Assembly (NCBI GenBank): GCA_963575745.1
Contig: CAUYUJ010018462.1
Coordinates: forward strand, 28,457 to 92,456
DNA length: 64,000 nt
DNA from: Prorocentrum cordatum
Taxonomy: Eukaryota; Sar; Dinophyceae; Prorocentrales; Prorocentraceae
Direction: 5' to 3'
Program-made: the position numbers and the translations under genes
Shown: positions 24,851-35,640 of the stretch, in pieces
Layout: each line of letters starts with the position of its first letter
How positions within the stretch are numbered: position 1 is the stretch's first letter
The notes under the pieces: generated by a model
What the model saw: only the letters and a program-made list of their open reading frames with translations
Database searches by the model: none
What the model was told of the DNA's origin: nothing

Positions 24851-25148
24851 CCTGCGGCGCGCATGTGCGTCTCAATCGTGGCAAGTTGGTCGTTCTCGGT
24901 ATGAAGTTGTCGACGCAGCGCCGCGCGCACGCCTCTCGTGCATTCTCAGGTCGTCTGCACGGGCGGAGGTCGGCTCCTCGACCTGGGGCATTTGTTTGAC
25001 ATGTCGTAGTCTAGGACTCTGCTCCTTCCGCGAGAATGCCACCGCGAGCCGCCCTGGCAAATCCACCGGGGCGGGCGCGAAGCCGTTGTGCTGCTAGGAT
25101 GCCGCGGCCGGGCCGGCGGCGAGAGGGAGGGGAAGAGGGTCCTAGAGC

Positions 25149-25297
25149 CCAGACACAGACACAGACGCAGACACAGACACAGACACAGACACAGACACAG
25201 ACACAGACACAGACACAGACACAGACACAGACACAGACACAGACACAGACACAGACACAGACACAGACACAGACACAGACATAGACACAGACACAGA

Positions 25298-25338
<41 letters not shown>

Positions 25339-25790
25339 ACACAGACACAGACACAGACACAGACACAGACACAGACACAGACACAGACACAGACACAGAC
25401 ACAGACACAGACACAGACACAGACACACAGACACAGACACAGACACAGACACAGACACAGACACAGACACAGACACAGACAGACACAGACACAGACCCAG
25501 ACACAGACACAGACACAGACACAGACACAGACACAGACACAGACACAGACACAGACACAGACACAGACACAGACACAGACACAGACACAGACACAGACAC
25601 AGACACAGACACAGACACAGACACAGAGACACACAGACACACACAGACACACACACACACAGACACACACACACAGACACACACACACAGACACACACAC
25701 ACAGACACACACACACACAGACACACACACAGACACACAGACACACAGACACACACAGACACACACACACAGACACACACACACACACAC
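25149..25790. repeat. (ACAGAC)n then (AC)n tract, about 640 bp
   Basis: ACAGAC hexamers with a short ACAGGC block (25299-25336) give way at about 25627 to (AC)n with G interruptions. Multiple long ORFs through it encode only dipeptide or tetrapeptide runs. Confidence 0.98.
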
Positions 25791-26260
25791 ACTTTTGGCG
25801 ATCACAGCCTTGCGCGCGGCGACGAGCCGGAGAAGGTCACTTAACGGGATGAGCGCGATGGGCCACTCGGCAAATAACCGGTCGCACATGCACACACACA
25901 TGCACACATTTACGCACACACGCACACGACCCTCCAACAGACCTCCGGCGAGGCCAGAAGGGGCGAACATCATTGAAACTCTGAAAGATCATCACACAGA
26001 CACACAGACACACAGACACACACAGACACACACACACAGACACACACACACACACACACTTTTGGCGATCACAGCCTTGCGCGCGGCGACGAGCCGGAGA
26101 AGGTCACTTAACGGGATGAGCGCGATGGGCCACTCGGCAAATAACCGGTCGCACATGCACACACACATGCACACATTTACGCACACACGCACACGACCCT
26201 CCAACAGACCTCCGGCGAGGCCAGAAGGGGCGAACATCATTGAAACTCTGAAAGATCATC
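25791..26260 (+). repeat. Direct duplication of a 203-bp segment
   Basis: 25791-25993 and 26058-26260 appear identical by eye (offset 267) and are separated by (AC)n. Each starts ACTTTTGGCGATCACAGCC and ends CTGAAAGATCATC. A diverged relative, again just after a CA tract, is at about 33034-33100. Confidence 0.9.
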
Positions 26261-27095
26261 CTTGTGTTTTGCTCCGCCTTGGGAAAGCCACAGAGAGCCT
26301 CAAGACACCCCTAGAACGGCTCCAAACTGTCCCGCGGCAGCCGCCCCGACGAACCCCAATAATGCCAGAGTGCCCTCCACGATGGCCCAAAACAACTCCA
26401 AGACCCACGATGGCGCTGAACTGGCGTGGGTCTCAGACTCAACCTTCTTGACGTTGCGCTGCTGAGCTGGCGCGGTGGCGGGACCTGCCGCGGGCGGCTG
26501 ATTACAGTCAGACGCACGCTGCCACCACCACGACGACGAGTGGCTCCGAGGAAAAGGAATCGCAGGAACAAGGGAAGATGATCGGGTGTTGCCGGGGGTG
26601 CTCCTGGCCCGAGATGATCCCCAAGCTTTCCAGGGAGGCGCCCGCGGCCCCCCAGACGGCCCCCCACATGGCCCAGGGGGCTGGGGCCAAGAACACTCCT
26701 GTCACCACCCAGGAGGGAGGGGACAGTAGATGGACAAAATATTCGAACCCTTACACATTCGAGGGAGATTCTAAATCACCCCCGCGCCCCCGACATCAAT
26801 TTTGATCTCAGTAAAGGATGTGCTTTGGGGTTATTTCTGTCCACTCACGCCCCCCCCCGTCGCCACGCCATCAATCATTTCGGGGGGTCTGGGGGGTATC
26901 TTGGGCCACAGGGTTCGAATGTAATGTCCATGTACGGGAGGGGAGGGAGGATGAACACGAGGCGGCTGAAGCTTGCTGGCGCACAGACGGGAGCGCGCCC
27001 CATTCCGCTATGGAGTCCTTGGCACCTTCTTCGCCAAGAGATCCACAGCCATCTTTCCAGTGCGGCCGGGCAAGCAGCGAGACGGGGTGGAGCAG
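26261..27095. other. Anonymous sequence
   Basis: GC-rich with short GGCCCC-type strings near 26640. Several ORFs overlap on both strands, but none has a motif I can name. Confidence 0.4.
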
Positions 27096-27305
27096 GAGGC
27101 GGGAGTAGGAGGAGGAGGAGAAGGAAGAGGAGGAGGAGGAGGAGGGGGAGGAGGAGGTGAAGGGGGAGGCTTGAACTTCTACGATCGACATGTAGTTTTC
27201 ATGTGCACGTGCATGTGTATACACATGTTTGCATGTCTATACATGTATATGCATAGGTATATGTATATGTTTGTGTATGTGTATATTTACATGTCTATGC
27301 ATTTG

Positions 27306-27345
<40 letters not shown>
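27096..27345. repeat. (GAG)n, then TATG-rich and (TA)n tracts
   Basis: GAG triplets to about 27165, then ATGTATATG-type repeats (27205-27305) ending in (AT)n at about 27312-27344. Confidence 0.85.
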
Positions 27346-27347
<2 letters not shown>

Positions 27348-27785
27348 TAAAACCATGAAAACATCCGGGAGGCTTCTTGTCGCTACGGCTGGATATGCCC
27401 TGAAATCTGGCGATCACGCACCCACTGCGAAGCCATGAAACCTACAGCTGGCGGAACAAAAAGGTTAGATACCCAAGCCCCAATCGCCATAACATAATAT
27501 GTTGATGAGAGCTTGGAGGCTCGTTTTGGGCCCGAGGGTGCCACAACACACGGCCCGAAGTGACAAACCGACCCCTCGGATGGGGTCGAGACTCCCATGG
27601 GCCCACGCCACAAAAACAGATCTCACGGCACAGGATTGCTGGGGTAAGGTTGGGGCGAAGGTGAAGGGTATCGTAGGTGGGACAGAACTGTCTGTAGGGG
27701 TCGGGTGGGAAAAGCAAGGGGGGAACAGGGCGACGGGGGAAGGGGGGGGCGGGGCGAGAAAGGGCGAGTGGCCAGGGCGCGAGGA
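27346..27785. other. Anonymous, possibly single-copy sequence
   Basis: No repeats recognised and no motif in the short ORFs. Confidence 0.4.
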
Positions 27786-27789
27786 TTCC

Positions 27790-28262
27790 ACCTCCTCCTC
27801 CTTCTCCTCCTCCTCCTCTTCTTCTTCGTCTTCCTCCTCTTCCTCTTCCTCCTCCTCCTCCCTCCTCTCCTCTCCTCCTCCTCCTCCTCCTCCTCCTCCT
27901 CCTCCTCCTCCTTTCCTCCCCTCCTCCCTCCTCCTCCGCCTCCGCCTCCGCCTTCCTCCTTCTCCTCCTCCTCCTCCTCTTCCTCCCCCTCTTCCTCCTC
28001 CTACCAGTCCTCCTCCTCCTCCTCCTTCTCCTCCTCCCTCCTCCTACTTCTCCTCCTCCTCATCCTCCTCCCCCTCCTCCTCCTCCTCCTCTTCTTCGTC
28101 CTCCTCCTCCTCCTTCTTCTCATTCTCCTCTCCTGCCTCCGCCTCCCCTCCTCCTTTTCCTCCTTTTCCTCCTTTTCCTCCTCCTCCTCCTCCTCCTCCT
28201 CCTCCTCCCTCCCCTCCTCTTCTCCTTTTCCTCCTTCTTTTCCTCCTCCTCCCCCTCCGCTT
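27790..28262. repeat. (CTC)n/(TTC)n tract, about 470 bp
   Basis: Long interrupted CTC tract; its ORFs are shadows. Confidence 0.96.
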
Positions 28263-28273
28263 TCTCCTGCGGC

Positions 28274-28440
28274 ATTTGAAGGGGCCCTGGGACGCACACA
28301 TAAATGCACACAACTAACCGGATTCCCCATATTTTACAATATTTTCTGGGTTCTTGTTTACCCCCCCCACACACTTCCCATATTTTCCTCGGATTCGAAG
28401 ATTACTTGTGTCTGTGTGTTTTTCCCTCCTGAGCATTGTG
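28274..28440 (+). repeat. CA-linked dispersed repeat (SINE-like length)
   Basis: Runs from AAGGGGCCCTGGGACGCAC through CCCATATTTTACAATATTTTC and CTTCCCATATTTTC to ATTACTTGTGTCTGTGTG and CCCTCCTGAG. It matches 61134-61322 along its length and 60628-60735 over the second half. No tRNA-type box was recognised. Confidence 0.75.
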
Positions 28441-28631
28441 GCTTTCCATATTCCCCCGCGAAGTCAACGCGCGGGCGGTGTCGCGGCGTCTCCAGGCGCA
28501 GTCTGGGGAGGCGGGCGTGGCCGCGGCCCGCTTGGTCGCAGCCGCGGCGGGCGGCGTGCGCTGTGTGACGCTTTCGCGCCCGCCTGGCGCCTCCCACCCT
28601 CAGAGCCCGTGTGCGGCATGGCCCGCAGCCC

Positions 28632-28688
<57 letters not shown>

Positions 28689-28829
28689 CAGGAGCAGGAG
28701 CCGCACCATGGACCTATGTAGGTTGGGTCGCGGCCACAAGCGGGCGGCGCGTCGCTGGGCCAGGAGGCCTTGGGCGCAATTGCTGTGGAGACCATTTCAG
28801 CCAAGTCCGAAATGCCGAGGAGGCACGGA
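28358..28829 (-). pseudogene. Possible retrocopy downstream of the second SL relic
   Basis: The minus strand after the SL pair has an open frame from an ATG at about 28778 down to a stop at 28358. It reads ATAPKAS-like sequence followed by a (CTG)n-encoded homopolymer and an Arg-rich tail. No domain is recognised, and the lower end overlaps a dispersed repeat (28274-28440), so the true end of the retrocopy is unknown. The call rests on position next to the SL, not on protein homology. It could equally be non-coding sequence. Confidence 0.3.
28627..28702. repeat. (CAG)n microsatellite
   Basis: About 17 pure CAG/AGC units, then GGAGCA variants. Confidence 0.95.
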
Positions 28830-28865
28830 CTTGAGCCAAAATGACTTGAGCCAAAATGGCTGCGG
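28830..28865 (-). other. Second tandem spliced-leader relic
   Basis: On minus, 28865-28845 is CCGCAGCC...TTTTGGCTCAAG, one base off the SL core. It is followed by a truncated TCATTTTGGCTCAAG (28844-28830). The arrangement (21 nt plus 15 nt) is the same as at 4752-4787. No LINE sequence follows, so it marks a different retroposed transcript or a LINE-independent event. No GT donor is present. Confidence 0.92.
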
Positions 28866-28970
28866 AGGAGGAGGAGGAGGAGGAGGAGGAGGAGGAGGGG
28901 GAGGAGGAGGAGGAGGAGGAGGAGGAGGAGGAGGAGAAGGAGGAGGAGGAGGAGGAGGAGGAGGAGGAGT
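28866..28970. repeat. (AGG)n microsatellite
   Basis: Starts at the base after the SL 5' terminus, as the ATG tract does at 4788. Confidence 0.95.
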
Positions 28971-29608
28971 GGCTCGCGGGGGGCCCTCGGGGGAGTGGAC
29001 CACGAGCGACGAGCATATCCAGATCTATGCACTTGCGGCCTGGACCCCGAGGCGCGATCCCATGGGCACGCGGCCCCGTGGACGCGTTGAGCGCGGGGCA
29101 CCCTCGCCAACGCACCCTGCATTCCACAGGGGTCGCGGCCGAGTCATCCAGACCGCGAGGCCGTGGATGCGGACGTGCTTCCCGCTCGCGTGTGGAGGGC
29201 GGGAGAGCGGGAGAGCGGCGGGCGAGGAGGGCGCCGCGCCCTTGGGGGGGGGGGGGTGCGCCGTGCGCCCGCAGCGCCCCCTCCTGCGGGCCTGGCGCGG
29301 CGCGGGGGCCGCGGCGACATCGGCGGGTCGGTGGGGCGTGGCGGCGGCGCGGCGGAGAGGACGCGCGCTCCTGCTGGCGGCAACAGCTGCTGCTCGTCGC
29401 CCCATGGAAGGTCTCGCACGCATCCCAGCCCTCCAGTGTTGGGTCTGCTGCTCCTCTCCTGCCTTCCCTCCGCCTCCCGCCCGCCCCCCCTCCGCTCCTC
29501 TCTTCTCGTGTCTCCCGCCTGCCTCCTACTACCTACAGGCAGTGGAGGAAGGAGGATGGTCGCCAACGGAGATTTAAGGCGCATGTGTGTGGTCAGTGAC
29601 TTTTGAGT
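28971..29608. other. GC-rich anonymous sequence
   Basis: No repeat family or motif recognised. The ORFs are Ala/Arg/Pro-rich and overlap on both strands. Confidence 0.4.
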
Positions 29609-29781
29609 AGCGTGTCGCCGCGGCGGCCCCGACGACACGCTACCCCTTGCAAGCGGGAAGCGTGTCGCTCCGCTGGGCGAGGCGGCTCGGGAAGGCTCGG
29701 GACGTGGACGCCTGGGGGCCGTGAAGTGGATAGCGTGTCGCACCGAGGCGCGGTGGGCCCGCACCGGCGGAACGACACGCG
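29609..29781 (+). mobile_element. AGCGTGTCGC-type short inverted-repeat element
   Basis: The left end AGCGTGTCGCCGCGGCGG mirrors the right end CCGGCGGAACGACACGC. The left motif also recurs inside at about 29658 and 29728. A relative with matching ends is at 32666-32844. No ORF of its own. Confidence 0.65.
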
Positions 29782-30079
29782 AAGCAGCAGTTCCCGACCG
29801 TATCTCTCGGGGTCTCTGTTGATCGATCTCCACGCTGTGGTCCCCGCTGCGCCCGCAGCCCCTCTGAGAACGAGGCGTGGGTACGCTGCTGGCGCCCCCA
29901 GCCGCCGCACCCTCTCCTCCCCGCCTTCCTTCTGGCAGTCCTTTTTTGAAGCCGTGAGCGGGGGGGTGGGGCGAACACGGGCGCTCCAGCAACCCGTGCC
30001 AACAACACGGATGCGTCTCAGCATTGCGTCTTCATGGTGGAAGCGCGTTCCAGCAACCCGCGGCTTGCGCTCCAACGCT

Positions 30080-30300
30080 GCGTCCGTCGTCGCCGCCGTC
30101 ACCGTCGCCGTCGCCGCCGCCGCCGCCGACGTGGTCGTCGCCGTCGCCGTTGTGGTCGTCGCCGTCGCAGTTCTCGCCGTTGCTGCCGTCGCCTTCGCCG
30201 GCGCCGGTTTCGCCACCACCGCCGTCGCCACCGTCGCTGTCGCCATCGTCGTCGTCGCCGCCGTCGCCGTCACCGTCGTTGTCGCCGCGGGCGTCGTCGA

Positions 30301-30338
<38 letters not shown>

Positions 30339-30350
30339 TCACCGCCGTCG
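30080..30350. repeat. (CGTCGC)n / (GTC)n tract
   Basis: Degenerate CGTCGC triplets with a pure (GTC)n core near 30297-30340. The long ORFs are shadows. Confidence 0.93.
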
Positions 30351-30399
30351 CCGCGGTCTGGCCATGGCTTCTCACTAGCAGTCGGACTGCACCTCGGCT

Positions 30400-31045
30400 C
30401 CCTGGGTGCTGCCAGCTGCGCAACCGTCGCCGCGATCTTCGTGAGCTCCAGGGAGGTCGAGCGGAGTGCGGTGCCACCCAGACGCTTGCAGGGGGGGCGC
30501 GATCCTTGTCAAATGACAGATAATACCATGCGGCCCACTCGCGCCCGTCTGCCGCGTGCGCGCGTCGAAACCCCCTCCACAGCCTTCATCAGCGACGCGC
30601 GGGCACCGTCATCGTCATCGGCGTGATCAGCATTGGCGCCGTGGGTCCAGCGGAGTGAGGCACCGCGCAGACCTGAGGTAGACCTCGCGGTCCCTGGGGG
30701 GCTGCGATCTGCGAGACTGTCGCCACTTTCGAGGGCTGCTGGTGAGTCGAGCGGAGTGAGGCACCGCACACACCTGAGGTAGACCTCGCCGTCCCTTGGA
30801 GGGGGGGGGGGCTGCGATCTGCGAGACTGTCGCCACTTTCCAGGGCTGCTCGTGGGTCCAGCGGAGTGTGGCACCGCGCAGACCTGAGGTAGACCTCGCC
30901 GTCCCTGGGGGGCTGGGATCTGCGAAACTGTCGCCACTTTCGAAGGCTGCTGCTGGGCTCGCCACTTTCGAGGGCTGCTGGTAGGTCCAGCGGAGTGAGG
31001 CACTGCGCGGACCTGAGCGGGACCTAGCCGTCCCTTGGGGGCCAT
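30400..31045. repeat. Minisatellite of about 105-130-bp units
   Basis: GCGGAGTGAGGCACCGC or its variant occurs at about 30649, 30757, 30861 and 30989. Each is followed by GACCTGAGGTAGACCTCGC, GATCTGCGAGACTGTCGCC and ACTTTCGAGGGCTGC. An older unit begins near 30430. Confidence 0.85.
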
Positions 31046-31577
31046 GCCATGTTGTTGTTGCCCCGCCGACGTTTCAAGCCCCTTGCCCACAGTCTCCTCG
31101 TAGACCTTGCGTCTTCCTTAGTGACTCAGGGGTTCACTTAGTTACTCATCGTTTTTTCCCCTGATTGGGGACCTGCGAACCTTCCGACTGCCGCTCGCAG
31201 ACATATATGCGTCCAAGTCACGTCGCCGCCTTCTCGTCAAATCTCCCAAGCTACTCCTGGCCCGCATTGCGGAAGTGTTGGGTACGTCGCCAAGGTAATT
31301 TGTTTTTTCGGCTCGGCATTCTTCGAGGGCCTCTGGGCTGGAGTCAGCATCCTCCCGCCTCCCTCCTTGGGCCATCCCTGACTTCCCGCAACTCGACGAA
31401 GGCGCCTCCGATGCGGCCAGCTGCCACGCTGGAGGCGCCTGCGCCAAAGTGGCTGGCGGGGGAAGGCGGGGCATCGCCACGTGGCGGTTGGGAATACGGG
31501 CATCATCGAGCAGCGGCTGGGGAAGGGGAGAAGGCAGCGGAAGAGCAGAGCCAGCAGTGGATGAAAAGGAGGGGGAC
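31046..31577. other. Anonymous sequence
   Basis: Moderately AT-richer than its neighbours. No motif-bearing ORF. Confidence 0.4.
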
Positions 31578-31628
31578 TCGAGGAGGAGGAGGAGGAGGAG
31601 GAGGAGGAGGAGGAGGAGGAGGAGGATC
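31578..31628. repeat. (GGA)n microsatellite
   Basis: Pure triplet tract. Confidence 0.95.
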
Positions 31629-32665
31629 ATGAGAGAGAAAGGAATATGGACGAGGTATGAGAGAGGAGTAGGATGGAGGAGGAAGAGGGAGGACGGGGGA
31701 GTGCCGACAACTCGAGATCGCCCCCCCCATCACAGAGGAGGCGATAGTATCCTACCGCGGGAATCCATGTATCACCGAACCTCTGGAGCGTTTAAGGCAT
31801 GTCCAGACAACAGGAGGGATGAGAAAGGATGCGAACCAATATGCAACACCGAGACGGGATATCCCACGCAACGCGCAACGACTAATCTTTCTGGCAATCC
31901 GCCGATTATCATGCAGCTGATTATCTATCCCTCTACCCTTGGGTATACATGGTGAGACAGATGGGGTCAACGCCGCTGCGAAATAACGAGGAAGCTTTGG
32001 GGCTTTATCTTGCGGTAGCGGGATCACTCTCTTTTTCTCCATCCTGGAGCGCAGCCAGGCGGGCTGCGCGGCATCCTCGCGCCAGCGTCGAGGCTCGCTC
32101 GACGCAGCCCGCAGCCCTTCGGCTCTGCTGAGGCCTGACCCACTCGCCGTACAGTCAAAACGTGAATGAAGAACGGGTGGTACGGACGCAAGACCCTTGG
32201 AGGCCGACGTTGGATTTTTGTTGGGCCGCGGGCGATCAGCGAAAATTGCAAAAAAAAGACGGGCCGCAGAGGCAAGGACACAAGGGCACCCCAGATGAAG
32301 GCGCGCGTCCTTCCTGGGCGCGTCGACTCTACCTCCTCTTCCTCGCTGGGGCCTGCCGAACGCGCGACGGCGGCGGGCCCAGCTTCTGCTGGAACCCCTT
32401 CGCCTGCGCTGGCCCTCGCCCCACAGCAGCGCGTGGAGCGCCTGCCCTTCTCTGCGTCCTCCCTCAAAGCGCCGCCGTGCCTGGTCGCCGGCGCAAGGCT
32501 GCTCCAAGGGAGCTCCCCCGCTCCTCGCCGGGGGCAGAGGTGCCCTCCTGGCAGCGCGCCAGGCGGCGGCAGTTGGCTCTCCGCGGGTGGTCAGGCCACA
32601 TGGCACCCATCACCACAGTGATGTCTGGATGAGCTTCCCCGCCCTACGGTCATGAACTTCTGCTA
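31629..32665. other. Anonymous sequence
   Basis: Overlapping ORFs on both strands (for example 31752-32606 minus) lack any recognised domain. I cannot support a gene. Confidence 0.4.
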
Positions 32666-32844
32666 CGCGTGTCGCTGCGGCGGCCCAAGAGACGCGCTGT
32701 GCGTTCCAAGCGGACGGCGTGCCGCTCCGCTCTGCGGGGCGGGACGCTGGGGAAACGCTCGAGACGTGGACGCTCGGGAGACGGGGGCGTGGACAGCGTG
32801 TCGGGCCGAGGCCCAGTGGGCCAGAACCGGCGGAGCGACACGCT
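32666..32844 (+). mobile_element. AGCGTGTCGC-type short inverted-repeat element
   Basis: The left end GCGTGTCGCTGCGGCGG mirrors the right end CCGGCGGAGCGACACGC. The interior shares GAGACGTGGACGC and ACAGCGTGTCG with 29609-29781. Confidence 0.7.
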
Positions 32845-32979
32845 GAGCCAATGTTGATGACCGCGCCGCGCCCCCACACCCTCGCACATAGAGTGACTCT
32901 GTTGCTCGGCAGGCGCGCGCACGTGGCGTCGCGCCAGTGAGGTCGGGCTGGCTAGCGGCAAGACCGAGGTGAGCCCCGT

Positions 32980-33125
32980 ACAGAGACACACGGGCACGCA
33001 GGCACACGCACACAGACATACAGGCACACAAACATACTTTTGGGCGGTCGCGGCCTCGCGCGCAGCGACGAGGCGGAGAAAGTCCCCAAGCGAGAAGAGC
33101 GCGCGCGCGGCCCCCCCCCCTCAGG
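32980..33125. repeat. CA tract plus CTTTTGGGCGG-linked repeat
   Basis: ACACACAGGCAC-type tract followed by ACTTTTGGGCGGTCGCGGCC, a diverged relative of 25791-25880. Confidence 0.65.
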
Positions 33126-33775
33126 AGGAGGGCAAATATCGAATAGGACCGACCATGCGGTACTGTACGCATGCCCGGGCGTGGGCAGCGAGGGTGCAGT
33201 GGGTGCAGGGGAAAACAGACATACACACCATACACACACACGCACTTTTTCCTCTGCCAGCGAAGTATCGTCACTGTCGCGAGAGCACGGATGAGCCGCA
33301 TACTGACTAAGCAACATAGCTTTGTGGATGACAGGCAAGCGGTGAGGCCAGCCCGCCGTGTGCTGCTTGTTGGAAGAGACGTGCCCACAATGTGGAAGAG
33401 ACACACGCGCGCACACTTGTTCCGACGCGCCCGAGATGTCCAACTAGCGGTAACATCAGCCACAAACAATTGCACGTCCATTACACACCTATGTCGAAGC
33501 GTAGCAGGAACTGACGATCCTAACGCGAGACGGGCATCGCCGACCGCAGGGCAGACATAGCCAGGGGGAGTGCAAGGCAAGATAGATAAGCGAAGGTAGT
33601 TAGGGGAAGAAGATCGCCAACGGCGCGAGAAGAACAAGCCGAGCCAGTGGAAGCGAAAGGCTGATGAAAGGGCACCCCCGCCTCCCCCTTCCCCCCCCCC
33701 CCCACACACACACATAAACACTTTTCGTTCGCGGGCCACTGAAGCACTCAACTGGCCGGTGATGCAACGACGACC
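33126..33775. other. Anonymous sequence
   Basis: Nothing recognised apart from short CA stretches near 33225 and 33705. Confidence 0.4.
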
Positions 33776-33778
33776 ATT

Positions 33779-33895
33779 GAGGAGGAGGAGGAGGAGGAGG
33801 AGGAGGAGGAGGAGGAGGAGGAGGAGGAGGAGAAGGAGAAGGAGGAGGAGGAGGGGGAGGGGGAGGGGGAGGGGAAGGAGGAGGAGCAGGAGGAG
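33779..33895. repeat. (GAG)n microsatellite
   Basis: Pure to about 33830, then GAGGGG variants. Confidence 0.95.
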
Positions 33896-34261
33896 TCGCA
33901 GACACGATGATCACTTATCACCGCGGCCTTGGCTGCCCTCTCCGCGCCCGCGCGGGCTCCTAGCGCCCGAGCCCGGGCCCCGCGGCGTCCTCCACGGCGT
34001 CCGAGTCGTCGTCGTCGACGCGGCGACGCTTCCGCGGCGTGCGCGCCTGCAGCAGCCTCGGCGGCTGTCCGCGGCCAGCGGCGGCCAGGCCCGGCGGTGT
34101 GCGCGCGGCCGAGCCCGGGGGGTCCCCGCCGCCGTCGGCGGCCCGCGGCCCTCGCGCCGCGTCGTGCTGCGAGGGCCTCTCGGGGCCGCCGCGGGGGCCC
34201 GGGTCCTGAAGATGGGAGGGGCCAGAAGAGGCCGCGAAGAGCTGCACGTGGTCAGCGTAAG

Positions 34262-34264
34262 AGG

Positions 34265-34295
<31 letters not shown>

Positions 34296-34330
34296 GGAGA
34301 GAAAGAGAGAGAGAGAGAGAGAGGGAGAGA
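34262..34330. repeat. (GA)n microsatellite
   Basis: GA dinucleotides with A and G interruptions. Confidence 0.93.
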
Positions 34331-34339
34331 GTCAGGGAG

Positions 34340-35640
34340 GGCTGGAAGGAGGGAGCGGTGTTTTTGAGATGTGTTGAGGAGCAGCGGGGCAGAGCTAGGG
34401 AGATTGCCCCGCGGGGCGTGGGCAACAGACGAAACAGACAAGGCGCCATCGCACATCGGAGGGCAGGCAGCGTCAGGGATCGCGGCTGGGGGCAGGGCGA
34501 ATGGAGGCACAGGAACCAGTGCAGCAGTGCATTCATGCCAGACGTTGCTAACACATGTAGCTTGTAGACCATGCTGTGCTCTGAATGTTCAATAGCATGC
34601 AAGCCAATTGTAACCATCCTCTTGCAGACAGCGATGAACAGGATGTGGCTTTGTAAGGTGTTGGCGAGGCGAAGATCGTTGCGACATGCTTGCAACATGC
34701 GTGGCCGCACAAATCACAGCACTCGTGTGGCAAACAAGATTTCACACTCGTGTGTGGGCAGACAGTTTTCTGGGTACGCCAACATGAACTGATGCACCCA
34801 GGCTTCCGCCCTTATCTGTTTCGCCTCAACAGCGCCGAAGACGGTCGCTGGACTTTTCCATGGAGCCAGGACAACTTAAGCTGGCCTCCAACACCGCTCA
34901 ATATGGTCCGACTTGGCCTCGCAAGGAAGCCACCAAGATGCCGACATCAGGTAAATATTCCAGACGTTGAAGGGCCTTGGCATGATTACTTCTTCTGGCT
35001 TGGTGCACCTCAAAGGCCTCTATGAGGACCCCAGAGGACCTCATGAGGGGCCCAAAGAGGATCCCTAGACAGGCGCGCCCTTGAATGGTGACAGCGAAGG
35101 TATCTCAAGAACACGCTGTTGCAACCCGCCCTTCTCAACCGCAAGACGGCGTCATGACCCTCATGATATTCTCAGAGCCCCCCCAAGGGCCCCACAAGAT
35201 GACCCCAAGCGAGGATGCGAAAACAACTAAATTTCATTCACGGCGCCTCATGCAGCATCGCAGTGCCTCTTCTGGAGGGCGAGGAGGGGCACGACGACGA
35301 CGAGGTGAAAGGATCGGGGGGGCACGGAGTAGAACGAGGAAGACGAAAAGGAGAACGACGACGATGGGAACGAGGAAGAGGACGATTCGGACAACCAGCT
35401 CTTCGTTGCGTACGCGTTGCGTCGCAGTGCGTATTGCTTTGAGGCAGGCCTGCAACCTACCACCATCGAAAGAGGTAGCGGAGCCCGCAGAAGTTCCAAA
35501 AGGCTCTGATAACGCCCGGATGAATTATCTCAAGGCTCTTCAAGCCGCCAACATGCTCGCAAAGGTTGCTCCTGAGGCTGCCGATGGGGCCTCAAAGGCT
35601 TTCTATAAGGCCTCGGAAGGCCCCCAATAATGCCACAGAA
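34340..35640. other. Anonymous region, partly low-copy
   Basis: 34500-34990 is the least repetitive stretch nearby (GTGTGG and TTGCAACATGC strings) but shows no domain. 34990-35640 is scattered AGGCCTC/GAGGCCCC-type repeats. A 181-codon plus-strand ORF (35085-35630) is basic and low-complexity and is not called. Confidence 0.4.

Noticed and set aside
25011-25973. Long Cys/Val ORFs over the ACAGAC/AC tract
   Set aside because: Stop-free only because the repeat lacks stop codons in these frames; no non-repeat domain.
26890-28400. tRNA-like T-loop strings (GTTCGAAT, GATTCGAAG)
   Set aside because: Isolated heptamers with no surrounding cloverleaf stems.
35085-35630. 181-codon basic ORF
   Set aside because: Arg/Lys-rich low-complexity middle and AGGCCTC-type repeat ends; no recognisable domain.
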